Positions 9,284-18,045 of a stretch of DNA of 64,000 bases are shown here, in pieces (position 1 is the stretch's first letter; every line of letters begins with the position of its first letter). Position numbers and translations under genes: made by a program. The notes below the pieces were generated by a model. The model searched no databases, was not told the origin of the DNA, and saw only the letters and a program-made list of their open reading frames with translations. The DNA lies in contig NZ_CABVQC010000016.1 in the NCBI RefSeq assembly GCF_902499175.1, forward strand, positions 62,001 to 126,000. Reading direction: 5' to 3'. Source of the stretch: Burkholderia aenigmatica (GTDB taxonomy: Bacteria > Pseudomonadota > Gammaproteobacteria > Burkholderiales > Burkholderiaceae).

Positions 9284-10374
9284 GGACGGAAACGGGAAAG
9301 TGATGACGGGCGCGGTAAGCCGGAGAGGGGCGCCGACGTGCCGCATGGGGGCGCGCGGCGCGGCGCGCGAGCGTCGAACTGCATCGCGCAGAACAGCGCG
9401 ACGCTCGACAGGTGACGCGTATAGCTGCCGAGATCGGGCTCGAACAGCATCGACACGGCGACGTGGCCGATGACGAGACAGGCGAGCAGGTCGGTGGCGG
9501 GAAGCGCGTCGCCGCGCGCGCGGCGCCATACGGCGGCGAGTGCGATCCACACGAACGCCTGCATCGCGAGTTCCTTCACGCCGGGCATGAAGAGCACCGG
9601 GAGGTTCAGGCGCAGCACGCCGTATGCGTAGTTCGCGCAGAAGGCGATGAACGAATCCGGCGGAAACGGATTGCGGAAGCTCGTGCGCGCACCGAACGGC
9701 GAACCGTGAGCGAGATAGTCGGCGGCCATATCGCGCGGATGTTGCAGCAGGTAATACGCGTCGTTCGGCAACAGGAACAGCGCGACCGGCACGGCAAGTG
9801 CCAGCAGCGTCCTGCCGCGCCACGATGCGCGCCGAAACAGCAGCGCGGCGACCGCCAGTGCGACGATCAGCGCGAAATAGTCGCGCACGAGCATCGCGTA
9901 GCCGCCGTACAGCACGATGGCCGCGGCGAGCGTTGTGCCGGTCGAGCGGCGTTGCGCGACAGCGGTCAGCGCGATCGACATCAGCACGACGATCGTGTCC
10001 TTGCTCGCGACGAACAGGTTGAAGAACACGCAGGGCGCAAGCAGTACCAGGCATGCCGCCAGTGAACCTGCGCGTTTGCCGTGGCCGAGCGTGCGCCAGA
10101 TACACAGCGTGCCGACGGCGGCCACGAACAGGTGCGTGCCGGTCGTGCCGAGCGCGGCGTAGAAGCGGGCCACCGCGTCGAACGACGTGCCCTCGTAGGT
10201 GCTCGCGCCGCCGATCTGGCTCTGGATTTTTTCCGCGTCGCGAAACACGAATTCCGGCAGGAACGCACCGGATTTCGCATAGACGATCCAGTACGCGAGC
10301 ACGGCCAGTGCGGCGATGGCGCGCGTCACCCCCTTGCTGAGCCGCGGGCCCGTGTGTAGCAGGTTATCCAGCAT
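9280..10374 (-). CDS. Polytopic membrane protein, probable Wzy-type polysaccharide polymerase
   Basis: A 364-residue protein with about nine hydrophobic segments and a periplasmic-looking stretch around residues 200-250 (HGSPFGARTSFRNPFPPDSF). It matches no conserved enzyme motif I can name, as is usual for Wzy polymerases, whose sequences diverge widely. The call rests on its place between the flippase gene and the acyltransferase in a Wza/Wzb/Wzc operon that would otherwise have no polymerase. It overlaps the upstream flippase gene by 11 bases and the downstream acyltransferase by 4. It could instead be another membrane protein of the pathway. Confidence 0.6.
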   Translation of the reverse strand: MLDNLLHTGPRLSKGVTRAIAALAVLAYWIVYAKSGAFLPEFVFRDAEKIQSQIGGASTYEGTSFDAVARFYAALGTTGTHLFVAAVGTLCIWRTLGHGKRAGSLAACLVLLAPCVFFNLFVASKDTIVVLMSIALTAVAQRRSTGTTLAAAIVLYGGYAMLVRDYFALIVALAVAALLFRRASWRGRTLLALAVPVALFLLPNDAYYLLQHPRDMAADYLAHGSPFGARTSFRNPFPPDSFIAFCANYAYGVLRLNLPVLFMPGVKELAMQAFVWIALAAVWRRARGDALPATDLLACLVIGHVAVSMLFEPDLGSYTRHLSSVALFCAMQFDARAPRRAPPCGTSAPLSGLPRPSSLSRFRP

Positions 10375-11656
10375 GTGACGGCTCCTTCAGCGCGGGCGTG
10401 GTGCGTCGATCGCCGGCACGCCGCGCGACGATCAGCGCGAGCACGGTGGCGATCGCGATGCTGGCCGCCAGGTGCGCGAGCGCAGCGCCTTCCGCACCCG
10501 ATGCGCTGATCAGGTGCAGGGCAACCGGCACGTAAAGCAGAGCGAGCCCGGCAATCGCCGTCAGCACGACGCCGCCGGCCCGCAGCGCGATCGCGGCGCT
10601 CCAGAGAACGTCCGCGGCCGCACGCAGCACGAACGACCCGAGCAGCACCGCGAGCAGCGCGACATGACCCGTCTCGACCGGCTCGTGCGCGACGGCGAAC
10701 AGCGTGCGATGCGCGGCGACGATGCCTGTCGACACGAGCAGCGTCACGGCGGCGCTTGCCGCGATCGCCTGCCACGTGCGGCGCAGGAACGCGTCGGGTG
10801 TGTCGGCGAGCGTGCGCACGAGACGCGGGCCGGCGGTGACGGCTACCGTCGCGAATGCGACCGTCTGGACGGCATTCGCGATCGACCACGCGAATACGTA
10901 TTGGCCGAGCGCGTCCGCGCCGATGCGGCCGCCGGCGATGAAGCGCTCGGCGTACTGCAGCGACGCCAGGATCACGGCCGCCGCGTAGAACGGCAGGCCG
11001 CGCCGCCAGACGGTCCACATGCGCCGCGGGTGGGGCGTGGGGGCGGGCAGTCCGAGGCCGCGCACGCGTTGCGCGAACGCGCGGATCTTTCGCCACCCGA
11101 CGGCGACGACGGCCGCGTTGGTCGCGATCCACAGCGCGAGCACGGCTTCGATCGAGTGCAATACGCCTGCGAGCAGGCCGGCACAGGCAAGGCCGGACCA
11201 GACGCCGGTGCGCACGAACAGCAGGACCGAGCCGGCGCGTGGCCGGTGCAGCGAGAACAGCCAGCCGTTGACTTCGAACGCGGCATGCTCGGACAGCGCG
11301 ACGAGGAGCACGCACCACGCGAGCGGCACCGACAGCGCGAACCGGTCGAGCCGCGCGACGATGGAGTCGTTTGTCGCGACGAGGGCGAACGACGCTGCCA
11401 TCAGCAGATACAGCGCACCGTAGCCGATGCTCAACGCGCGGGCATCGTCGATCGCGGTCAGCGGATTGGTTTCGCTCAGTCTGCGGTTCAGTTCCGGGCC
11501 AAAGCCGAGACCGAGTGCTTTCGATGCAATCACGGATGCGGCGACCGCGAGCCCGTAGGCGGCGACCGCGTCGAAGCCGAGGGTGCGCGCGATGACGACG
11601 GTGAGCGCGAACTTCAGGCCGAGCGCGGCGAACCGGAGCAGGAGGCGTGTCAGCAT
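10364..11656 (-). CDS. wzx: Wzx-type polysaccharide flippase
   Basis: A 430-residue protein with 12 or so hydrophobic helices and the N-terminal pattern of the polysaccharide transport (MOP) superfamily: LKFALTVVIARTLGFDAVAAYG followed by a second helix with GPELNRRLSE. It would turn the undecaprenyl-linked repeat unit to the periplasmic face. The start at 11656 lies in an ATGCTGA overlap with the end of the pyruvyl transferase gene, and the 3' end overlaps the next gene by 11 bases. The family fit is good but not motif-proven, since MOP flippases share few invariant residues. Confidence 0.75.
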   Translation of the reverse strand: MLTRLLLRFAALGLKFALTVVIARTLGFDAVAAYGLAVAASVIASKALGLGFGPELNRRLSETNPLTAIDDARALSIGYGALYLLMAASFALVATNDSIVARLDRFALSVPLAWCVLLVALSEHAAFEVNGWLFSLHRPRAGSVLLFVRTGVWSGLACAGLLAGVLHSIEAVLALWIATNAAVVAVGWRKIRAFAQRVRGLGLPAPTPHPRRMWTVWRRGLPFYAAAVILASLQYAERFIAGGRIGADALGQYVFAWSIANAVQTVAFATVAVTAGPRLVRTLADTPDAFLRRTWQAIAASAAVTLLVSTGIVAAHRTLFAVAHEPVETGHVALLAVLLGSFVLRAAADVLWSAAIALRAGGVVLTAIAGLALLYVPVALHLISASGAEGAALAHLAASIAIATVLALIVARRAGDRRTTPALKEPSHAG

Positions 11657-12822
11657 CGGGCGGTCCGGTCGGCGTGAAGGGCGGCGCGCAGTGCGTCGAT
11701 CACGCGGGCGCGCGCCGCGCGGATCGGCGCGAGGCCGGAGCATGCGGCGGACCAGAACGCCTTCGTCGCGCCGGGGCCGAGGAGCGTCCCGGTCACGCGG
11801 GACGGATCGAAGTCGGCGCCGTTGACGACCCAGTCGTCGAGCCCGAGATCCGCATATGCGCCGAACCCCTTGCGTTCGTAGCTGACGTGGAAGGCCGGCA
11901 CACCGTGCAGGATCGATTCGAGCGCGCCGTGCAGGCGGACCGAGATCGTCGCGTCGGGCCGGTCGTGCTCGAGCAGCGTCTTGAACGGCACGAGGGCGTC
12001 CCGGATGCCGAGGCCGTGGTAGTAGGCGAGATCGTCGTTGCCGCGCCCCGTGCTCTGGACCGCGAAGCTGACGCGGCACGATTGGCGAACCTGTTCGACG
12101 AGGCGCGCGATCGATGCGTCATACCGGTTCCGTCGCGCCGCGCTCCACGCGGGCGCGCGGCGCAACACGAACGCGACGTGGCGTATCGGGCTGTCGGTGT
12201 GCGCGGCGCGCGGCAGGATTGCGTCGTGACGATGTGCGAAATCGAGCACCGCGAGATCGGGCGCGCGCCGTACGTTCGGATACGCGGCGAGGCAGGCCGC
12301 AGAGCGGTCGTCGCGCACGAACACGGTGTCGAACGACGCGAGCAGCGCCTGCAGGTGCATGTCGACGGGGCGCATCGACAATACCGGGCCGATGCTTTGC
12401 GGCAGGTAGACGGCGGGCTTGCCGGACGCACGGGCGGCGCGCATCTGCAGCAGATGACCGGCTTGCAGCTTGAGCGCCTCGACGGCAGTGCGTGCACGCA
12501 GATAGCCGCCGCCGACGCCGACGACCAGATCGACTTCGTCGAGGAGTTCGCCGAGCGGCCGCGACCGACTGCCGGCACCAACGTGCAGCACGGCGCCGGC
12601 CGCGGCGGTCAGCCGGCGCCAGCCGCGGTCGGCGAGCACGGGCGCCGCGCGCACGTCGTCGTAGGCGGGGAACGATGCAGGGTCGGCGGCGACGATCGAC
12701 ACGCGGGCCGCGTCGCCGAACGCTTCGCGCAACAGTCCGACGGACAGGTCGACGAGCAGGCCGTCGCCCGAGTTGCGCGTGCTGTATGCGTGCAGCAGTG
12801 CGATATGAGGGGATGAGGTCAT
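11650..12822 (-). CDS. Polysaccharide pyruvyl transferase family protein
   Basis: A 390-residue enzyme of the CsaB/PssK type that transfers pyruvate from PEP to form a ketal on a sugar. Visible marks are the opening HIALLHAYSTRNSGDGLLV, VDLVVGVGGGYLRAR at about 94-108, YLPQSIGPVL, and the late SVRLHGALESILHGVPAFHVSYERKG region with the conserved RxHG. The start (12822) overlaps the glycosyltransferase stop by ATGA. An acidic pyruvylated polymer is therefore likely for this operon. The acceptor sugar cannot be read from sequence. Confidence 0.85.
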   Translation of the reverse strand: MTSSPHIALLHAYSTRNSGDGLLVDLSVGLLREAFGDAARVSIVAADPASFPAYDDVRAAPVLADRGWRRLTAAAGAVLHVGAGSRSRPLGELLDEVDLVVGVGGGYLRARTAVEALKLQAGHLLQMRAARASGKPAVYLPQSIGPVLSMRPVDMHLQALLASFDTVFVRDDRSAACLAAYPNVRRAPDLAVLDFAHRHDAILPRAAHTDSPIRHVAFVLRRAPAWSAARRNRYDASIARLVEQVRQSCRVSFAVQSTGRGNDDLAYYHGLGIRDALVPFKTLLEHDRPDATISVRLHGALESILHGVPAFHVSYERKGFGAYADLGLDDWVVNGADFDPSRVTGTLLGPGATKAFWSAACSGLAPIRAARARVIDALRAALHADRTARC

Positions 12823-14057
12823 GCTGGCTTTCCTTGTGCGACGAGTGCGCGATAGAGATCGAGCGTGTGCCGGACCATCGTCGCGGCCGAGAACGGGGCG
12901 AGCGCCGCCGCGCAGTTCGTACGCATGCGATCGCGTCGCGCCGCGTCTTCCGCGAGTGCGACGACGGTGTGCGCGAACGACGTCGTGTCGTCCTCGTTCG
13001 GCACGACGACGCCGATGCCGTAGGCATCGATCAGCTCGGCCGCACCGGCGACCCGCGACGCGACGATCGGCACGCGGGCGGCCATCGCCTCGAGGCATAC
13101 GTAAGGAAACCCCTCGTAGCGGCTCGGCAGCACGAACAGGTCGAATGCGGAGAAGTAGCGGCTCGCGCGATCGACGGCGCCCGCGACGTGAAGGTTGGGC
13201 GGCAGGTAGTCGGCTTCGCCGCCGGCTGCCGCGTCGAAATCGCCCGGGCCGATTGCGATGAACTGCACGTCGAGGCCGCACCGGCGGTAGACGCCGCGCG
13301 CGATCCGCACGAGCCGGTCGATGCCCTTCTGGTGGTCGAAGCGCCCGACGAAGCCGACGACGATTGCGTCATTCCGCAGGCCGAGCGCCCGGCGTGCGTC
13401 GAGTCGCGGCAGCGTATCGGGCGGCGCGACGCCGTTGACGACTGTCCTCACGCGGTGAGCGGGAATGCCGAGCCCGTCGCGAAGATGGCGCGCCTCGTCA
13501 TGCGATACGGCGATGATCCGGTGCGTGCACAGCCGGCCGAGCAGCCGTTCGATCGTGCCGTAGAAACGGCGCTGGGCGACGGTCAGCGACGGGTTGAGCG
13601 TGTAGACGGCGTGCGGCGTATAGACCTGTCGCCAAGGCCCGATGCACAGGCGCGCGATCGCGCCGGCTTTCGAACTGTGGCTGTGCACGATATCCGGCCG
13701 GATGCGCAGCAGGCAGCGATAGACGCTGGCGACGGCCAGCGCGTCGCGCCAACCTACGGCCCGATGCATCGGCACGCGATGCACGCTCGCACACCGGGAC
13801 AGCATGCGCTCGTCGATGATCCCGCCGTCGAAGCGCGGGCCGTCGGGCACGATCAGATGCAGCTCGACGCCGCCGGCCGCGCTCAGCCCGTCGATCAGGT
13901 CGGCGAGATGGACGGCCACGCCGCCGCCCGCTGCTTCCGCGACGAGCGCGATGCGCAGGGGCTGCGCGCCGGGCGCGCGGGGTTCGGCGGCAAACGCGGT
14001 CGGTACGCGATCGGCTTCGCCGCCGGCCGCGCGATCGAGGCGGTGAATGTCGCTCAT
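12819..14057 (-). CDS. GT4-family glycosyltransferase
   Basis: A 412-residue GT-B fold glycosyltransferase. The N-terminal half carries the acceptor-side glycine-rich loop (VAEAAGGGVAVHLADLI) and SHSSKAGAIAR. The C-terminal half has VVGFVGRFDHQKGIDRLV and the nucleotide-sugar EX7E region FVLPSRYEGFPYVCLEAMA. It is the only glycosyltransferase in the operon besides the WcaJ-type initiator, so it probably adds the second sugar. ATGA overlaps with Wzc upstream and the pyruvyl transferase downstream confirm the boundaries. Confidence 0.9.
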   Translation of the reverse strand: MSDIHRLDRAAGGEADRVPTAFAAEPRAPGAQPLRIALVAEAAGGGVAVHLADLIDGLSAAGGVELHLIVPDGPRFDGGIIDERMLSRCASVHRVPMHRAVGWRDALAVASVYRCLLRIRPDIVHSHSSKAGAIARLCIGPWRQVYTPHAVYTLNPSLTVAQRRFYGTIERLLGRLCTHRIIAVSHDEARHLRDGLGIPAHRVRTVVNGVAPPDTLPRLDARRALGLRNDAIVVGFVGRFDHQKGIDRLVRIARGVYRRCGLDVQFIAIGPGDFDAAAGGEADYLPPNLHVAGAVDRASRYFSAFDLFVLPSRYEGFPYVCLEAMAARVPIVASRVAGAAELIDAYGIGVVVPNEDDTTSFAHTVVALAEDAARRDRMRTNCAAALAPFSAATMVRHTLDLYRALVAQGKPA

Positions 14058-16351
14058 CGCCCACCTCCGCGCCGGAACAGGGAAACGACGGCTTGCAGCA
14101 CGCGCCGGCTGGGCCCTGCGGCGCTGTTGCGCGACGGTGCATAGCGGTACTGCGCGTAGCGATACGCGCCGTAGCGCGAACCGTAGCGGCCCGTGCGCGG
14201 ATCGACGGCGTTGAGCACGACGCCGCCGGCCGCGACGCCGTTATGCGCGAGACGCCGCGCGGCTTCGCCGAGTTCGGCGATGCGCGTCGAGGCCGCGCGG
14301 GCGGCGAGCAGTACGGTACCCGCGTGCCGGCCGAGCGTGACTGCGTCGCTGACGGCAAGAATCGGCGCCGCGTCGATCACGACGCGGTCGTAACGCGCCG
14401 ACAGCGCGTCGAGCAGCGCGGCGACGCGATCGTCGTCGAGCCATTGCGCCGGATGCTCGGGCAGCGTGCCGGTCGCGATGAAATCGAGATTCGGGAGCAC
14501 GTTGCGGTGGATCGCGTTCGCCGGAGTCACGTCGCCGGACAGCAGTTCGGCGAACCCCGATTCGCGCGGGACGCCCAGCGATTCGTGCAGATAACCCTTG
14601 CGGAGATCGCCGTCGACGAGCAGCACGCGCTCGCCGCCAGCGGCCAGCAGCGCCGCGAAATTCGCCGCGACGAACGACTTGCCCGCACCAGGCACGGGCC
14701 CCGTCATCAGCAGTACGTTGTTGCGCGCGCCCTGCATCGCGAAGCGCAGCGCGGTGTGCAGGCTGCGCAGGCTTTCGACCGCGGGGTCGTGCGGATCGAG
14801 CGCGCTCAACAGGTGCGGCGCGGGCAGGCGTTGTGCGATGCGCCTTGCGACGCGCCGCTGGCCGGCCGAATCGGGAACGGTTGCGTAGACGTCGATGCCG
14901 AGATGCCGCTCGATCTCGTCGGCATCGCGCACGCCGCCGAACAGGTAGTCGCGGACGAACGCCAGCGCGACGCCGAGCACGAGGCCGACCAGTGCGGCCG
15001 CGGCGATCACGACGGGCCGGTTCGGACGGACGGCATTCTCCGGCACGATCGGCATGTCGACGATCCGCACGCTGCCGGTCTTGCCGGCCCTGACCAGTTC
15101 GAGCTGCTGCGCATTGGCGAGCAGCGCCGTATAGAGGTCGGTATCGACCTTCACGTCGAGCATCAGCCGCACGGTTTCCTGCTGCAGGTCGGGCAGGCTG
15201 CGCACGCGGTGTTCGAACGCCTGCTGTTCGCGCATGAGCGTGGCGATCTGTGCATCGAGCGCGATCATGTCGGGATGGCCCGATGCGAAGCGCGACGCCA
15301 TCTCGTCGCGTTTTTGCTGCAATTCGAGCCGGCGTACCGCCGTGTCGGCCGATTGCTGCAGGAGCAGTCTGGCTTCGGCGTCGAGATCGAGCGTGCCGTT
15401 TGCGTTGCGCAAGTCGGTATAGCGCTGCTCGGCTTCCTGAAGCTGCTTCTTGAGCACCGGCAACTGCGCGTTCAGGAATGACAGCGACTGCGCGGCATCG
15501 GCGGACTTGCGCTCGATATGCTGGCGGATGTAATGGTTCGCGACTGCCTGCAGCTGTGCCTGCACGTGCTGCGGATCGGTCCCGCGCAGCGTCGCGACGA
15601 TCACGCCGGACTGCTTGATCTTTTCCTGGACGTCGAGGCCGCGACGCAGCGCGTCGATCGTTTCGGCGCGCGATTCGCGCACGAGCGTGAAGCGCGTGCC
15701 CGGAAGGGCATCGATGTGCGCGACGTCGATCGCGATCGGGCCGTCGGGCGTGTCGAATGCCTGCGGGCGGCCGATCGTGCCGGTCACGGGCGCGGACAGC
15801 GCGGCACCGGCCAGCCGGTAGCGGCCCGCGTCGAGCATCGACAACTCGAAGCGATCGCCTTCGAACGACTTCGGCACGTCGAAACGCGTGAGTTCGGCCG
15901 ACTCGCGCCCCCACGCGTACCCGCCCACACCGAACACGCCGGGGCGCGCAATGCCCGGCTCGAAGCGCGATGCCAGTTCTCCGACGACGGGGAAGCGCTT
16001 CGGCTGCACGACGATGTAGCTGCGCAATTCGTCGACCGCACGCGTGACGACGAGTCGCGACGCGAGAATTTGCGCTTCGGCCGACGCGCTCGACTTGATG
16101 TCGAACAACGACGACACGTCGCCGAGCGCGCTCCTGGCGGCGGAGGTGTCGCCGCTGTCCTCGACCTGCACCATGATGTCGGCCTGGTATTGGCGATGCG
16201 CCAGGAATGCGTACAACGCGCCGACGCCGACGCAGGCGGCGGTCACGACGGCGATCAATCCGCGCCGGGAAACGAGCACGTCGATCGCGCCGGCGAGATC
16301 GAGCTCTGCGTCGCGGTCGCGCGGACGCTCATGAGTAGGTGTGGAGGTCAT
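14054..16351 (-). CDS. wzc: Wzc-type tyrosine autokinase / polysaccharide co-polymerase
   Basis: A 765-residue inner-membrane protein: one helix near residue 35 (VVTAACVGVGALYAFLA), a large periplasmic Wzz-like region with coiled coil at about 300-420, a second helix near 480 (VVIAAAALVGLVLGVALAFV) and a cytoplasmic BY-kinase domain. The kinase has Walker A (TGPVPGAGKS), Walker A' (RVLLVDGDLRKG) and Walker B (RVVIDAAPI). The tail holds a cluster of six tyrosines (within RYGSRYGAYRYAQYRY) for autophosphorylation. With Wza and the Wzb phosphatase just upstream it controls chain length and export in a Wzy-dependent pathway. The start overlaps the Wzb stop (ATGA). Confidence 0.95.
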   Translation of the reverse strand: MTSTPTHERPRDRDAELDLAGAIDVLVSRRGLIAVVTAACVGVGALYAFLAHRQYQADIMVQVEDSGDTSAARSALGDVSSLFDIKSSASAEAQILASRLVVTRAVDELRSYIVVQPKRFPVVGELASRFEPGIARPGVFGVGGYAWGRESAELTRFDVPKSFEGDRFELSMLDAGRYRLAGAALSAPVTGTIGRPQAFDTPDGPIAIDVAHIDALPGTRFTLVRESRAETIDALRRGLDVQEKIKQSGVIVATLRGTDPQHVQAQLQAVANHYIRQHIERKSADAAQSLSFLNAQLPVLKKQLQEAEQRYTDLRNANGTLDLDAEARLLLQQSADTAVRRLELQQKRDEMASRFASGHPDMIALDAQIATLMREQQAFEHRVRSLPDLQQETVRLMLDVKVDTDLYTALLANAQQLELVRAGKTGSVRIVDMPIVPENAVRPNRPVVIAAAALVGLVLGVALAFVRDYLFGGVRDADEIERHLGIDVYATVPDSAGQRRVARRIAQRLPAPHLLSALDPHDPAVESLRSLHTALRFAMQGARNNVLLMTGPVPGAGKSFVAANFAALLAAGGERVLLVDGDLRKGYLHESLGVPRESGFAELLSGDVTPANAIHRNVLPNLDFIATGTLPEHPAQWLDDDRVAALLDALSARYDRVVIDAAPILAVSDAVTLGRHAGTVLLAARAASTRIAELGEAARRLAHNGVAAGGVVLNAVDPRTGRYGSRYGAYRYAQYRYAPSRNSAAGPSRRVLQAVVSLFRRGGGR

Positions 16352-16845
16352 CGGTTCGATCCGGAAAGCGGAGAGGTGGGGGAAGGCAGCGCCGCGATGC
16401 GCGCGGACCACGCGTCGACGCCGCGCTCGATGAGCCGCAGGCTGTGCTCGAACGACGTGCGCGGGCCGAGATATGGGTCGGGTACGTCGAAGCCGGACGG
16501 GAGGCCGGCCGCAAGATCGGGCAGCCCGAGTCTGAACACGCGGCCGCGCAGCGCCGGTAGACGCTGCTCGAGCCATCGTTTCTGCGCGAGGTCCATCGTC
16601 AGGATCAGATCGGCGGATGCCCCGAGCGCCGGCGGCAGGCGGCGCGCGCGATGCGCGGCGATGTCGAGGCCGTGCGCGCGCATCAGCTGAACGGCGTGCG
16701 GATCGGCCGGCTGACCGTCGCGCGCGCCGATGCCGGCCGACTGCACGTCGACGCCCGGCAGCCGCGCACGAAAGAGCGCCTCGGCCATCGGGCTGCGGCA
16801 GAGGTTGCCGATGCACACGACGAGCAGGGTGGCGACGGGGCTCAT
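16348..16845 (-). CDS. wzb: Low-molecular-weight protein tyrosine phosphatase (Wzb)
   Basis: 165 residues, normal for the family. The P-loop C11-IGNLC-R17-S matches CX5R(S/T), with nucleophilic Cys11 and Arg17. The general-acid aspartate is in DPY (Asp123) of FDVPDPYLGP. It would dephosphorylate the tyrosine tail of the adjacent Wzc kinase, cycling polymer assembly. The gene overlaps wza upstream and wzc downstream by four bases each, a standard Wza-Wzb-Wzc order. Confidence 0.95.
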   Translation of the reverse strand: MSPVATLLVVCIGNLCRSPMAEALFRARLPGVDVQSAGIGARDGQPADPHAVQLMRAHGLDIAAHRARRLPPALGASADLILTMDLAQKRWLEQRLPALRGRVFRLGLPDLAAGLPSGFDVPDPYLGPRTSFEHSLRLIERGVDAWSARIAALPSPTSPLSGSNR

Positions 16846-17993
16846 TTGACGGCGAGCGCGGCGGCCGCGCCGGTACTGACGCCCGGCAGCAGCAGGCTGA
16901 GCACGCGACCGAAGCGCACGAGACCGTTGCCGTCGACATAGACGACGTCCTTCGGCTGCAGCTCGAACTCGTTGGCGAGCACCATCGACACCGGCGAGCG
17001 CGCGTCGAGATGGAACACCTGCGGGCTGTCCGTGCCGGAGCCGCGGATCACGAACATCTGGGCGGCGTCGGCCGTACCGGCGTTGATGCTGCCGGCTTGC
17101 GACAGCGCATCGGAGAGCGTGAGGCGACCGTCGCGCAGCGGCACCGCGAGCGCCGGCTTGTTGACTTCGCCCATCACGTACACGCCGTAGTCGCTGCGAG
17201 CCGGCACGTGCAGCAGATCGCCGGCGGCGAGCACGACATCGGCCGGGTTGTAGCCGTGACGCATCATCCGGCTCAGGTCGAGCGGATAGGTTTCGCCGTC
17301 GCGCACGAGCGTCATGCGGCTCTGGTCGGCCGCCTGGCTCAGGCCCCCCGCGCGACCGAGCGCTTCGTAGAGTGTCATCGGCACGTCGTTGACGGGCTGT
17401 GCGCCCGGCGTGCGAACCTCGCCATCGATGTAGACCTGCTGCGAGCGAAACGACGCGACGCGCAGCGTCACCTGTGGATTGCGATAGACGCGTGCCAGCG
17501 CGCCGGCAATCCGGGCCTGGGCCGCGTCGGCGGTCAGGCCGGCGACCGGCACGTTGCCCGCGAACGGAAACGACAGGTTGCCGTGCGGATCGACGACGAA
17601 ACCGGCGACGGGGTCGGCCGCGCGCGGCGGGCCCGGCGGCGCGGCGCCTTGCGCGGCGGCCAGTTCGGGGTGGTCCCAGACGGTGACCTGCAGCACGTCG
17701 CCGGCACCGATCCGGTACGGGCCGGCCGGTGCGGCCAGCCGCCCGGACTGGCTGTCCTGCCTGCGCGCGGCCTGCGCGTCGAGCTGGCGAATCAGGCCGG
17801 CGTCGATCCGCGTCATCCGGAATGGCGGCGCGCCGTCCGTGGCCGTCTTGCCGGTCGGGTCGGGCGTCGTGCTCATGCGCATGCCGGGCGCCAGTGCGCA
17901 GGCCGACAACGCGATGCATAGCGTCACGGTCAGCAGCCCGCGGGCGACGGCCGGATGCGCGGCGCCGCTTCGCGCGTTCAGTGCGGTTTTCAT
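16842..17993 (-). CDS. wza: Wza-type polysaccharide export lipoprotein
   Basis: A 383-residue outer-membrane export channel subunit. The N-terminus is a lipoprotein signal with lipobox LSAC near residue 30. A Poly_export domain follows (YRIGAGDVLQVTVWDHPEL) with several SLBB-type segments (QQVYIDGEVRTPGAQPV, YGVYVMGEVNKPALAV) and a C-terminal amphipathic stretch. ATG 17993 is preferred over TTG 17999 because AAGGA lies seven bases upstream of it. The gene follows the initiating phosphotransferase by 52 bases and overlaps wzb. Confidence 0.93.
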   Translation of the reverse strand: MKTALNARSGAAHPAVARGLLTVTLCIALSACALAPGMRMSTTPDPTGKTATDGAPPFRMTRIDAGLIRQLDAQAARRQDSQSGRLAAPAGPYRIGAGDVLQVTVWDHPELAAAQGAAPPGPPRAADPVAGFVVDPHGNLSFPFAGNVPVAGLTADAAQARIAGALARVYRNPQVTLRVASFRSQQVYIDGEVRTPGAQPVNDVPMTLYEALGRAGGLSQAADQSRMTLVRDGETYPLDLSRMMRHGYNPADVVLAAGDLLHVPARSDYGVYVMGEVNKPALAVPLRDGRLTLSDALSQAGSINAGTADAAQMFVIRGSGTDSPQVFHLDARSPVSMVLANEFELQPKDVVYVDGNGLVRFGRVLSLLLPGVSTGAAAALAVK

Positions 17994-18045
17994 TTGCAAT
18001 CCTTATCGTGTGGCGGCGACCGTGAAAGCAGGTGCCGCGTGCGTG